Below, piece after piece: positions 46,846-57,235 of a stretch of DNA of 64,000 bases. Positions within the stretch are counted from its first letter, which is position 1. Each line of letters starts with the position of its first letter. Under the pieces are notes generated by a model, which was not told where the DNA came from, searched no databases, and was given only the letters and a program-made list of their open reading frames with translations. Source of the DNA: Apricaphanius iberus (Eukaryota > Chordata > Actinopteri > Cyprinodontiformes > Aphaniidae); assembly GCA_028564705.1 (NCBI GenBank), contig JAPXFQ010000344.1, positions 2,733,001 to 2,797,000 of the forward strand. The letters run 5' to 3'. Both the position numbers and the translations under genes were made by a program.

Positions 46846-48954
46846 TTAGATCATTTTGTTTTTTCTTTTGAGCCTGAGAAAAGGTTTAGACAGTAAAATG
46901 AGATGTGCTACTACTCCACTCATGATCACCATCTACAGAGTCTATCAAACACACCCTACCAATCTGGGCAGTCTATTTTAGCAGTCAACCAGTCTGCTGC
47001 CAGTTTCTCCTTGGCTCTATTCAGAGCCTCCTCCACTGCAGCACCTCCCTTGGATCAAGGTCAGAAATATTCTCCTCATGACCTGACATACGAAAGACAT
47101 GGTCAGGGAGTAGGGTCAGCCCTTCACTCCATGACAGGTTGAGCAGCATAATCACAAGTGATGAATTTGAGGTCTAGTCCTTTTTTGAAGTTGTGATTTA
47201 ATATATTTTTTGTACATACACTTTCACAGCTGGTGTTTAAATTTTAATCTCTGTTAATTGGTTCTTTTAGTGTCATATCTTGTCATATAATGATGCATAA
47301 GGACAACACTTTTGAGTGGTTTTGAAACCTTGGTATACTTTTTCATCCGAAACTGCTAAACTCTCACACTGACAGTCAATCCATCCATGAGGATCACAAT
47401 GCCAAAAATGTGGGCATTAAAGATGTCAGATGTTTTTTTTCTCCTCTTGCCTTCTGCCCACGCAGCCTTAAGTTCAATTTGCTGCGGACTCTTCTCGTTC
47501 CACAGCCGTGACCCAGTCTCCCTTCTCAGCAGCCTCCTTTGGGCCAAGTTGGACCAAGTTAAAGGAGGGAGAGTCTATCCTCACCAACTCAACACCCCGA
47601 CACATACACACACACGTGTCTCCCCCTTTGCCATCAGCGTAACCAGCCCTCCCCCTAGCCATTTGCTCGCTGCTTTGCCTAATTAACTAAAAACCAAGCA
47701 GCGATTTTTATATAATTCAGCAATAAGAAGAGCCATGTCTTGATTCAGAAACACCAAGAGAGACAAACAGTGACTGGAGCCAAAAACCACCAGGAGAGCG
47801 ACAGGGAAAGATAAAATCTCGTCTCCACAGTGGAAACTTTCAGAGCCAAAGGAGCTGGAAACTGGAACACTATAACATTATTTTAATATCATTTTTTCCC
47901 TAATATATCATTTTAATCAAAGACACTGACCAATTAGTCGTAGGGCTGGACAAAAGCAGTATGGAGGTGAAAAAGCCTGCAGGATGAGAAATAGAGCAAT
48001 GGTACAAAAGATAGAAGCTCAATTGTGAAGGTTTTGACGGGCAGGTGCCAGGTGAGAGAGGTGTAAGATGAAAGCCAGAAAGAAAGACACAGAAAAAGAC
48101 TGAGAGATGTGCAAGGGATGTGTGACCAAATGGTTCTGCTGAGTGCCTCAATCTGTACTGAAATCTCCACTCTCCATTACACATGAATTCAGGAAACAAT
48201 ATATAAAGAAAGTTTTGACTTGGCGGAACAGTCTACAGTGAGCAAACCCTGAAAAACCCCCACAAACAAGCATATTGTCTTGCTTTCATCTTAATAATGC
48301 ATCCAATGCAAGTCCAGCAGTCCTGTGTGGATTAAAGGGGAATGCAAACAAGGGTCTGTTATTACATGTCTTCTTTAAAACACAACGGTCTCAAATCCCT
48401 GAGATTTTATCACCAGTGGATTTACAACAGATCTTTTATTTATTAGAATAGTGTGTTTGCCTGGATGTCAGTGGAGCTTACCAAAAGGATCACCAATCTA
48501 GCTGGGTCATAATGTGTGTGTGTTTTCCCATTTTCATTCTGTCCCAGTTTTCAATTCAATGCTTGTATGAATTAATGCATTAAAAGCTCTGCTTGAGACA
48601 TTAAAAAAATGATAAAAACTAATCCGTCCTCCACACCCCCGTGCAGACCAGGGTCCTTACAACGATCTGAGCCTGAGCATTCATCACCATCTGCGCCAGG
48701 AGTTATAAATTACATGTTGCTTGGATTACACTTTAATATCTCATTACTCAAATTCCTGTTCTATGTCTCCCTCAGGTAAGTTACTGTTATTCACTGGATG
48801 TGAAAACCAAAGTTCTGTTAATTAATTACAAACAATAAGCTTTAAATAAAACAGTTCCTTCATGTGGAAAAAGAGATAAAAAGTCAAATTGTCACCTTTC
48901 TCACCATCTAAACAATACTATTTTATTCTTTGATGTTTTTATCTGTTGTTTTTT
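46846..48954. other. Non-coding, nothing recognised
   Basis: Moderate composition. Frames at 47387-47686 (plus) and 47356-47662 (minus) oppose each other and match nothing known to me. No splice or domain evidence. Confidence 0.4.
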
Positions 48955-49045
48955 GGTACATTCTGTTTTTATCATTGTGAAGTATTTTGCTGTTTTAATT
49001 CTGTAAAGAGTACAATATAAATTAAATTTACTTACTAACTTACAG
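48955..49045 (+). mobile_element. Retroelement 3' tail fragment
   Basis: 'ttttaattctgtaaagagta' with 'aatataaattaaatttactt' and 'actaacttac' resembles a LINE tail ending 'gtgctatataaataaa' plus short tandem repeats. Only the tail remains. Confidence 0.4.
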
Positions 49046-49509
49046 TCCCCTTCAAAAGTACAACTCCAAATCAGAAAAATTTAGGAAGGTACATTAAGTT
49101 ATAATCAAACTGAAAATAGCACTTTGTTAAACTATCTTTGACTTGTATTACATTGAAAACAATATAACAGCACATTATTTAACATGTTCCTCATGAATTA
49201 AATTATCTTTTCCCAAAAAAATATGTATTCCAATTTTGGTTCTTGCAGCTCTTAAAAAAAAAGTTTGAACATTAAAGCATTTAGTCATTTTTAATATCGC
49301 CATTCCTTTTCACACTTAAACGACGCTAGGGGACTGAAGACAACAAGTGATCAAGTGTTTCAGCTGTAATTTTGCCCCATTCTTCCTGCAAACAAGTCTT
49401 TAGGTGGGCAACAGTACGGGGTCTTCTTGTCGCATTTTTTGCTTCACAATGTGCCACACATTCTCTATTGGAGACGGGTGGGGACTGCAGGCAGGCCAGT
49501 CAAGTAGCC

Positions 49510-49650
49510 TTACCCTCTTCCTTGGTAGTCAGGACTTTGCAATGTGTGCAGAAAGTGGTTTTGCATTGTCTTGTTGAAATATGCATGGAAAATATCTCTC
49601 ATTGAAGGTAGCAAATTCTGCTTAAAAATCTCTGTGTACTTTTTAGCATT
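49510..49650 (-). pseudogene. Tc1 transposase catalytic segment, distal part
   Basis: The minus strand reads NINAKKYTEIFKQNLLPSM and then decayed text through LQSPDYQ. This is the part after the second catalytic region, where a Q-D-N and later a P-D-L-N-P-I-E block would be expected. It continues directly from 51626 once the L1 is removed: both sides carry the C-D-G-N-I segment because of the duplicated target. Confidence 0.8.
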
Positions 49651-49666
49651 AATGTTGCCATCACAG
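49651..49666. repeat. Left target-site duplication of L1
   Basis: AATGTTGCCATCACAG, identical to 51609-51624. The top-strand context ATT/AATG implies a bottom-strand nick CATT/AA, similar to L1 endonuclease preference. Confidence 0.94.
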
Positions 49667-51608
49667 GCAACAACACCACATTGAGCGGGGGGAGAGAGGC
49701 TGGGGGGTCTTTCCACACCCCTGTTCGTTGGACCATCAGGGGTCGGAGCCCGGATAGAACATCAGGCCGTCTGGTCGGGGTCCTGTGCTGGTGGGCTGCT
49801 CGTGCCGGTGTGGGGGCCTTGTCGGTCTGCTTGTCCACGTCCTGGTGGGCAAAGGGGTCTGTCTCCTGGGTGCAGGGGCAGGGTTCTCTATTGGGGCGTC
49901 TGTCCCTGGGCCTGGGAGTATGGAGTATAGTGTACGTATGGGGGGTATGAATGAGTGTATAGCGTCCTTTTTTCGTATGTCCTGTATTTGTAAGAATGTG
50001 TATGCATGAGAGGGAGGGTACGTATGAGTGTCTCTGTCTGTCTATGTCTACCTGTCAGGTTGGGTGTTTGGCTGCTCTCTGGCCTGATGCATCTTCTTCC
50101 CTCCCCGTCACTCCCCGTCGGTGATGGTTGCTCCTGCCCGCTGGTTGATGATGGCTCTCGTTGCCTGGGGCCGGGGGTCCCGGTTGCGGCCTGGCTCGGT
50201 CCTGGTGCATGTCGGGCGGGTCCTGGGTGGTCCGGTGTGTCGGGCGGCCGCTGTTTCGGGCCGACGTCCTCCTTGGATTGACTGGGGCACCTCTTATGGG
50301 GGTGCCGGGGTTGTAGAATAGGTTGGTGCCGTCCGGTGGATCGGTGGGGACCGTGCCTGGCGCCCAGGCCCCCTGCCGGTTCCAGGACTTCTGCTGGCTG
50401 GTCTGTTCACCTGGTGGGGCTGTCCGGCATTGGCTGGGCCCCTGATCTTGGCGCCCTACGTGGGGCGGGATCTGGACCCGGGAGCTGGAAGATCTGGATG
50501 TCCAGGTGCCGGCTGGGCGCGGCCTGGGGAGGGCGTACATCCGCTGTGGCTATTGCTGTGGCTCCCTGGCGTGTGGGGGCGGGCCGGGTTGTTGGCGGTG
50601 GGTATTGGTCCGGGGTGGCGGCGGCGTGTGTTGTCTGTCGGTTGGCTGCGGATCCCCCTTGCCTGCGGCGGCGGCGGGGGGCCCTTGTCGGCTGGTCCCT
50701 GGTTGGGGCCCCGCTGGGGGGCGGGGTGCCCCTGGTCCCCGTGGCCTCCGGGTCCTGATCCGGGCCCGCCCTGGCGTAGCCGTGGGCTCGTCACTGCGAT
50801 CTCTCGGGCCCCAGCATTGCGGCTGGTGGGTGTTCCCCTGGGGCTTCCATCTGTTCCTTTCTTGGTGGGTGATCGACCCTGCGCTGATCCCCCTGTGGCC
50901 TCTGTACTCCGTGGGACCCTGGATGCATACATCTCTTGCCTCCTCCATGTCTGTGTCGATTCCTGTAGGACGGATTGACGGTTCCATACACCAGCTATCA
51001 ATCACTTGCATGGTGAAATGTTATTCAGACCTGCATGCTCGCACACACATAGGTGTGGGGACATTGGTGTGGACGGACATATCTTAAGCTGAGGTTATCA
51101 TCATTAGTTAGTTGTTCACAGGAGCTTACCAGAAACATTTGTATTATGTTCATTAATCCATGCCTGTGTGTAGTGAATGTGTAATTCTTTGTTTATTCTA
51201 CTAGATCCGAACTATTGGTTTGGTTCTGTACAGTTTGTGGTTTTTGTTTTGTATTACTGTTTCTCTGCCGTCCGGCAGAGGTGGAGGACTGGGATGTTTT
51301 CTTGTGTTCTTTGTTTGCCTCCCTGTCTTGTGTCGTTGGTTCGCGCCTCTGCTGGTCCGGTTTCTTTTCTTCACCTTCTTCCTTTCTCCCTTCTTGTCTC
51401 AGTTTAGTGTCCATGACGTCAGGAAATTGAACCCACAGTAATCACTAATAAAGATTTTTCATACATATACATCAAGTGGCGTACTACAGCGAAGCTGTAA
51501 TACTCTGCTTGGGAAAGTAAAACTGTTGGGCTTGTACTTGGTACTCAGACACCAATTCTTAGCATACTGCTAGACAGGACACGTTAAAAAAAATAAAAAT
51601 AAATAAAA
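49667..51608 (+). mobile_element. L1-type LINE 3' UTR insertion, G-rich
   Basis: A 1,942-bp insertion with a perfect 16-bp target duplication inside a Tc1 element. It is 5'-truncated beyond ORF2, leaving only 3' UTR: about 1.2 kb GC-rich and G-biased (49685-50920), then a mixed-composition distal part with AATAAA at about 51446, a further 130 bp, and an A-rich tail (51584-51608). Frames of up to about 190 codons on both strands (such as 50055-51087) overlap each other heavily and reflect GC content. The distal 3' UTR differs from the copy at 26334-27960, so the two belong to different subfamilies. L1 assignment rests on truncation, tail, target duplication and 3' UTR style, since no protein is left. 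Confidence 0.82.
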
Positions 51609-51624
51609 AATGTTGCCATCACAG
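51609..51624. repeat. Right target-site duplication of L1
   Basis: AATGTTGCCATCACAG after the A-rich tail, matching 49651-49666. Confidence 0.94.
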
Positions 51625-51625
51625 A

Positions 51626-51788
51626 AAGTCAAGTTACCTTTGCGGAGGGCACTGATACAACCCCACACCATGACAGACCCTGGGGCTTTTGGACTTGTTG
51701 CTGTTAACATACTGGATGATCCTTTTCTTCTTTGGTCCAGACCACAAGGCATCAATTTCTCCAAAAAATACCTGAAATACTGATTCAT
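51626..51788 (-). pseudogene. Tc1 transposase catalytic segment, proximal part
   Basis: The minus strand reads ... SVMVWGCISALRKGNLTFC, the strongly conserved Tc1 block preceding the second catalytic aspartate region. The frame runs on into the L1 tail at lower coordinates and ends there artificially. Upstream, F-R-Y-F-L-E-K marks the region after the first catalytic aspartate, which itself is lost to decay. Confidence 0.82.
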
Positions 51789-51906
51789 CTAACCATAGTA
51801 CATCATTCCACTGTGTGATGGTCCATCCCAGAAGCCTCCTAGCTCAGAGAAGTCGACAGTGTCTGGACGCTATTTAAATCAGGCTTCCTTTTTGAACAGT
51901 ACAGTT

Positions 51907-52104
51907 TTAACTGGCATTTGTGAATGTACTGTAACTACATACTCTAGTATTTGAAAAAGGTTTGCCAAAGTACTCATGAGCCCATGTGGTAATATCGCTG
52001 CCTGAGGGAACAGACATCACGGTTGTTAAGCTAGGCTTGCACCCTTGTCCTTTACGCACTGAAATTCCTACAGATTTCTTGAATCTTTTAACAATGTTAT
52101 GCAC
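51907..52104 (-). pseudogene. Tc1 transposase DNA-binding domain fragment
   Basis: The minus strand reads NIVKRFKKSVGISVRKGQGC, then DITTWAHEYFGKPFSNTRV. This corresponds to the end of the first helix-turn-helix, the GRPR-like linker (here G-C-K-P) and the second helix-turn-helix of Tc1 transposases. It is 65 codons long, frame-shifted relative to the catalytic segment. Confidence 0.82.
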
Positions 52105-52555
52105 TCTTGAAGGTCAATTATTTAAATCTCTTCCTATCTTTCTTTGAGGAACAATGTTATTAATTCTCACACATTTGTTGGCAAACTGGCGATCCCTAAC
52201 CCGTCGTTACACCCAAAGGACTAGACTTTTCTTGAATGCTGCTTTTGCACCAAATCATAATTACAATAAGCTGGTGACATCACCAGTTTCGAATCACATC
52301 ATTATCAAACCAATTTAGCAGATTACTAGCCCTAAATTGCTCCTGTCCTAACCTATTTTGGAACGTATTGCAGGTCTGAAATACAGGAAACAAGGTATAT
52401 CTACAAATGAAAAAAGTTGACCAGATAAAACCTTTAATATTTTGTCTTCATACCGTCTGCAATGAAATGAAGGTCAAAGTCAATTTTGAAATATATACTT
52501 TCTTATTTTATTTGCATTTTTCGTACCCTCCCAACTTTTCTAATCTGGGGTTGTA

Positions 52556-54199
52556 TTCAAAACCCTTATGGGTTTTCATGTTTTTTTTTATGAAGGATTC
52601 TCTCCACCCAAAACAGATGCCCCAAACCTTTGCCTTCAAATTACTAATCTCAAATCAGACTATATCAAAAAAATAATGTTGGTTGATGCATTAATAAACT
52701 ACATGTATTGAAAGATTCTGTTTAAGGAATCGGTAGGGGAAATAAACTACATATTTCTGCCTATTTCTCCTTATAGTTCTAATATTTTACCTGCTTATGA
52801 CCAGTCAGAGATCATTAACAGTTGATTAATGGGTGTAATGATTTGTGCATCATTAGTAAAATAAAATAAAAAAACGTTTTTTATATGAACATAGTGAAGA
52901 GGAAGTTACTTTAAAATAAGACACGAAAAGGGATTTTGAATACGATATGGAGCTATCAAGTCTCTGCAGACTTAGAGATAGCATACACATTGCTATCTAT
53001 TCAATGCTTTGTTACATTTCAGTACAATGTGTGAACTAGAGTTTAGCTGTAATGGATGCTTCTCGCATCAGCAAACACAGGGCCACACCGGTGGATCAAA
53101 TAGCTGGAGTATGAAGCACAGTGTGCGTTTTCTCTCTGGGGAAGCCGGGACTCGGCAACACATTGACCATCAGCAGCGGTGAGAGCCGAGCAACTCATCA
53201 AGCATGTATGAAACAAACATGGTGCCCATCATCGAGAGCCAACCGTCCCCTCTGATGTGATCTATTTCCAAAGCTCGACTGTGCTTCTCACAGCCAGGAA
53301 AAAAAGAGGGGGGAGAGGAAGATTTACACCCTGCCCACATCACAAAGATGACTGGGGACCTCTCAAAGTGGAGCAACATGAGTAAATAGGGCTGACCACT
53401 TTACCCATAACCTCCCTCTTTTTTAAATTAAATAATGCAAAAGAGGACGACAACAACAAAACTTTGGAAGAAAATAATTCAAAACAAAAGCAGCGCATAT
53501 TTACCAGAAGAAAAACACAAAAAGTCAGAAAACCAATAAAATATTCTCCTTAAAGTGCTAACAAAGATTTTTTTTAAATGAGAGTGTGATAATAACTCCC
53601 ATATGGTAACAAAAATCCAATCTAAATTTCAGTATTAAAAGCAGTAAAAAAAGGAGAAAAACTTTTCCACTTTTAATGTTATTAGGAAAAAAAGTGACAT
53701 CCTGCATTGGAGCTGAGACACAAGTTTAGTTAAAATACATTAAAAACCATTTGGGCTAACACAAATAACATAACAACCTCTAATCAAAGCAGGCCCATCA
53801 GTGTGAAATTAAAGGGAGTATACACTCTTTTTCATTATTTAATTTAAACCACAAATGAAAATATAACAATTTAAAATTCCTTCCTAATACGTGGTCCAGC
53901 AATGCCCTGGTCAGTAGAATGAGCACTGGACTTTTCACCGCGGTGTCCTCTATATGCATGTAAATTCACTTAAATAGCGAGTGATTGGAATTGGACTAGA
54001 AAGTCAGTGGTTTAAAACTTACAGTAAAATTCAAAACATGTACATTTTTTAAAAACCATTCAAACTGTTATCAATCTAACAGAAATGCATTGACACAAAC
54101 TCTTTACCAGTGAGAACGCTGTATCTTGGTGATCTCCTGAGATATAGATGCTGGATACAAACACTTTGGTCCAGTGGACTCGGTTTGCTTCTAACACAT
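52556..54199. other. Non-coding, nothing recognised
   Basis: AT-rich right flank of the Tc1 element. Short frames only. Confidence 0.45.
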
Positions 54200-54315
54200 A
54201 AATGTCCAATTCCAGTTCTCGAAGGCAGCGTCCTGCCAGTCGTAGATGTGTCTCTGCTAATGAGTTGTCATTTGATTCAGGTGACACTGACCCTTGAGAA
54301 CTGACTGGACACTAC
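54200..54315. mobile_element. Decayed foldback MITE
   Basis: 'aaatgtccaattccagttct' with 'cgaaggcagcgtcctgcc' and 'tagatgtgtctctgctaa' on one side, and 'ttcaggtgacactgaccctt' with 'gagaactgactggacact' on the other, match the two inverted arms of a common fish hAT-type MITE ('tccagtcctcgagggc...'). The centre is deleted. Confidence 0.6.
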
Positions 54316-55039
54316 TGTTCTAACACGTGTATTCAGATCCTATGAGACTTGAGTCTAACAAGCTTGGATTTCAGATGACTTCAGGTTCTTTAAGATGTAT
54401 TTGAGTCTTTCCTCTTCCATTGTTTAGGAAAGCCCCTAATTTATTAGAATAATTGTGTTTTTTATATTGTTGCTGATATACAAAAACATATGGTAAACAA
54501 ATGAACCATAATTACAAGAAATTATAGTATATAGAAGTTAGTTCTAATGTCAAGTTTGAAAATTTGATGCAAAATTAAACAAGTATAATGTTTTTAAACA
54601 ATGTACAAATGAATTGATCATCCCTAAAGTTCAGTGATTGATGTTTGATCTTGTCAGGCTGTACAGGCCAACACACCCAGCTTAAACATTATGCTTCCCC
54701 CCTTGGTTTGCATAAGTATTTGGTAATGCTCCGACATGAGAATCTCCTTGTGGGGCCCATGTTGCTCACAACAACAGGAGACAATTAGAAAAGTACTTCA
54801 AGCATTTGCTCATTTTTTCCCCCTCAGCTCAGAACATATTTATGAATGTGTTGAGGGATGATTTGTCATTCCCAATGCTTTGCATACATTCACGTCCATG
54901 TCACATTTTATCACAAACACATTTGAGGCAACTAATTTCCTCGCTGGTCGTACAGTCTCCTACGAGCTTCTCTATTCAGCCTCCACTAGTTCCTCTCAGG
55001 GAGTAATTTTCCCCAGTCAATGCTCAGTAGTACTTCATA
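54316..55039. other. Non-coding, nothing recognised
   Basis: AT-rich spacer with no assignable feature. Confidence 0.45.
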
Positions 55040-55540
55040 TACAATGCTATGAAAATGTATTTGCCCCCTTGCAGACCCGTTCTGTCTTTGCCTTTTCCTC
55101 ACAGCTGAGAGTTTTAGATCATTTAACAAATTATAAAATCAGACAACAATTACCTGAGTAAATATGAAAAGCAATTTTCAACGAGTGCTTTACCTATTAA
55201 GGGAAGAAACATACCAAAACCAGCTCGGCCCTATGATAAAAAAATAATTGCCCCCTATACCCAATAACTGGTTGTGCCAACAACCGGTGTCAAGCTCTTT
55301 TGATAATTGGTAATGAGTTGTTTATTTTTTCATCACTGTCGAGGAATGTAGGCCCATTCTTTTGTAGAAATGTGCTAAACCCTCCATACTGGTGGGTTTA
55401 TAAACATAAACTACTTAAGGGTCATATCACAGGATTAACTTTGATTTAAATCATTCAACAAGGCCATCCAGACCTTTTCTTGTATTTATTTATGTATTTA
55501 TTGCATAAGCTCATTGTCCTGCTGCATAATTATATATTAT
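55040..55540 (-). mobile_element. Tc1-type transposon, one end retained
   Basis: The left end 'acaatgctatgaaaatgtat' then 'ttgcccccttgcagac' is the terminal repeat of a common fish Tc1 family. It is followed by 'aataattgccccctataccc', 'taactggttgtgccaa', 'gaggaatgtaggcccattct' and 'attgtcctgctgcataat', all antisense to transposase. It stops near 55535, about one third of the way in. The reading frame is broken. Same family as 13560-13632 and 19145-19385. Confidence 0.75.
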
Positions 55541-56514
55541 CTATACTGGGAAGTAAAATAGACCATGTACATTAACATATAACCCATATATATGCAAACT
55601 TGTATTTTTGGAAGGTAAATTAACAAAAACTAAATCAAAGGTAAAAAAGAAATCAATAATGAAATTTGATAAATACTGCTGGAAAAAAATGTTTGACAAA
55701 ATTAGCACTAACGTTTTATTTACCAGCCTTTACAAACCCACTGGTTAAACATAAAAAAACATATTGAAAATATATGTAAAAACAAATTGTTATTAAAATG
55801 TAAATTTTTTCGACTTTTCATTCTTAAATAATACAAAGACATATGGGTGAAAAATAATGTGGATAAAGGCAACCCTAACCCTTGTATAGCACATTTTTAG
55901 CAACGACGTGATTCAAAGAGTTTTAAAAGATTAGAAGAAAAATAAAACAACAAACAAGCAAAAAAGTTTAATTTCATGTAAGGGAAAACAATTATTTATA
56001 TAGATAAATAAATAAAGATTATAGAGATAAATGTCTCCCCAGGGGATTTGTGGCCAGGACACCGGCAAATCAAACTAACGTCTTTCAAATATCTAAAAGG
56101 GGCTTTGAATAACTTCTATTTCACAGTCAATTGCGATTTTAAGTTTCTCTCTAAACCTCTCCCAGTTTTCAGATGGTAAAGTGGTTATATATCAGGGATT
56201 TTGCCTTCTAAATGTCTTGGAAATGTTCATAAATATTATCTCTCTGCAACCACTCGCGCATGCGCACAAAGATCCTCCTAAAACACATTTGCACGTGGAG
56301 TGACTGCTACATCAGTCTGATTGATTGAAACCCAAGACCGGCCCCTATTCTAAAACCGATTGGCTTAAGTAGGCTACAGTGGTGTGGTTTAAAGTGAAAG
56401 CTTCTCCGATCTTGGGAATTTTCAGATCACGCAAACGTAATTATTTTTTTCTCTCAAACACTTCAGTACACCGGAAATCCAGCGTGGAGCCGGAGCGCTA
56501 TCAGGCCTGGCTGA
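55541..56514. other. Non-coding, nothing recognised
   Basis: Very AT-rich to 56040, then mixed composition. No feature supported. Confidence 0.45.
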
Positions 56515-56835
56515 ATGCTGCTTCTCATTGTGATTCTCATTCTAGGAATACAGAGCAGCCTTGAACCGGAACACCTGACTGGTCTAACAGGTTGGTACAA
56601 TGACAATAGATATTTAATGTATTGTGGTCCTAAGCCATTTAGAGGTTTACAAATTACCAAAAGTATTTTAAAGTCTATTTTCTTAGCTACAGGGAGCCCG
56701 TGTAAGGACTTCAGGACTGGAATGATGAGCTCTAGTTTCCTAGCTCTAGTGAGGTCATGAGCAGCAGTGTTCTGGTTCAGGTACAGCTGTCTGACTTTTA
56801 GGGAGGCTTGTGAAGACACTGTTGTAGTAGTCAAA
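56515..56835 (-). pseudogene. LINE relic, C-terminal part of RT protein
   Basis: The minus strand encodes AAHDLTRARKLELIIPVLKS, then LHGLPVAKKIDFKILLVICK, then LNGLGPQYIKYLLSLY, then SGSRLLCIPRMRI. This is the conserved segment after the thumb of L2/CR1/Rex1-type LINE proteins (usual form LHWLPV..RI.FKILLL..KAL.G..P.Y). It is the very segment missing from the relics at 19746-21430 and 61330-62335. Both ends are truncated and the open frame to 56873 and 56463 runs into flanking sequence. Confidence 0.8.
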
Positions 56836-56937
56836 ATGTTGTAGTAGTGAACTACAGTAATAGTCAAAATCAAAAATGTCTAGTGCAATAAAAAAAGAAA
56901 AGTTAACTTATAAGGAACAAACTGCTATGGTTTACAC

Positions 56938-57235
56938 ATTTGGGCTGCAGTAGCACAGTTGGTAGCACTGTTCACAAGGTTCTGGGTTTGAATCCCAGCC
57001 TGGGATCTTTCCACATGGAGTTTGCATGTTCCCCCTGTGAATGGTTGGGTTGCCTATTGGGACTCCAGCTTCCTCCCATAGTCTAAAAGCACAACTGTTG
57101 GGTTAACTGGTCTCTCTAAATTGTCCTTAGGTGTGAGTGTGTGCATGCAAGGTTTTTTGTCTTATCTGTCTCTATGTTGCACTGCGATGGACTAACAACC
57201 TGTCCAACCCTTCAAGAACAAGTGGCAGAGAAAAC
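56938..57235 (+). mobile_element. tRNA-headed SINE copy, nearly complete
   Basis: A box TAGCACAGTTGG (56951-56962) and B box GGTTTGAATCC (56985-56995) both fit the pol III consensus. The body is shared with 45366-45600: 'ctttccacatggagtttgca', 'gcttcctcccatagtctaaa', 'tctctctaaattgtccttag'. The 3' part 'gcgatggactaacaacctgt' enters the RTE/Rex3-like tail and then degenerates near 57215. This copy links the tRNA-like head to the tail found alone at 3790, 5021 and 30377. Confidence 0.85.

Larger units (their letters stand above)
49059..52555 (-). mobile_element. Tc1-type transposon interrupted by an L1
   Basis: TA lies at both borders (49059-49060, 52554-52555). Inverted ends are CAACTCCAAATCAGAAAAAT at the left and CAACCCCAGATTAGAAAAGT at the right (reverse complement), extending about 31 bp. 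Subtracting the L1 insert and one target-duplication copy leaves about 1,535 bp, the normal length of a complete Tc1 element. Transposase fragments lie on the minus strand: DNA-binding at 51907-52104, catalytic at 51626-51788 and, beyond the L1, 49510-49650. Frameshifts and stops had already broken the gene. Confidence 0.9.

Noticed and set aside
50055..51087. Frames of 161-193 codons on both strands.
   Set aside because: Same reason: the second L1 3' UTR, with no domain, no stable frame and heavy mutual overlap.
56951..56995. tRNA-like A and B boxes.
   Set aside because: They belong to a SINE head. The sequence cannot fold into a complete cloverleaf, so no tRNA gene is called. The same applies to 45370-45424.
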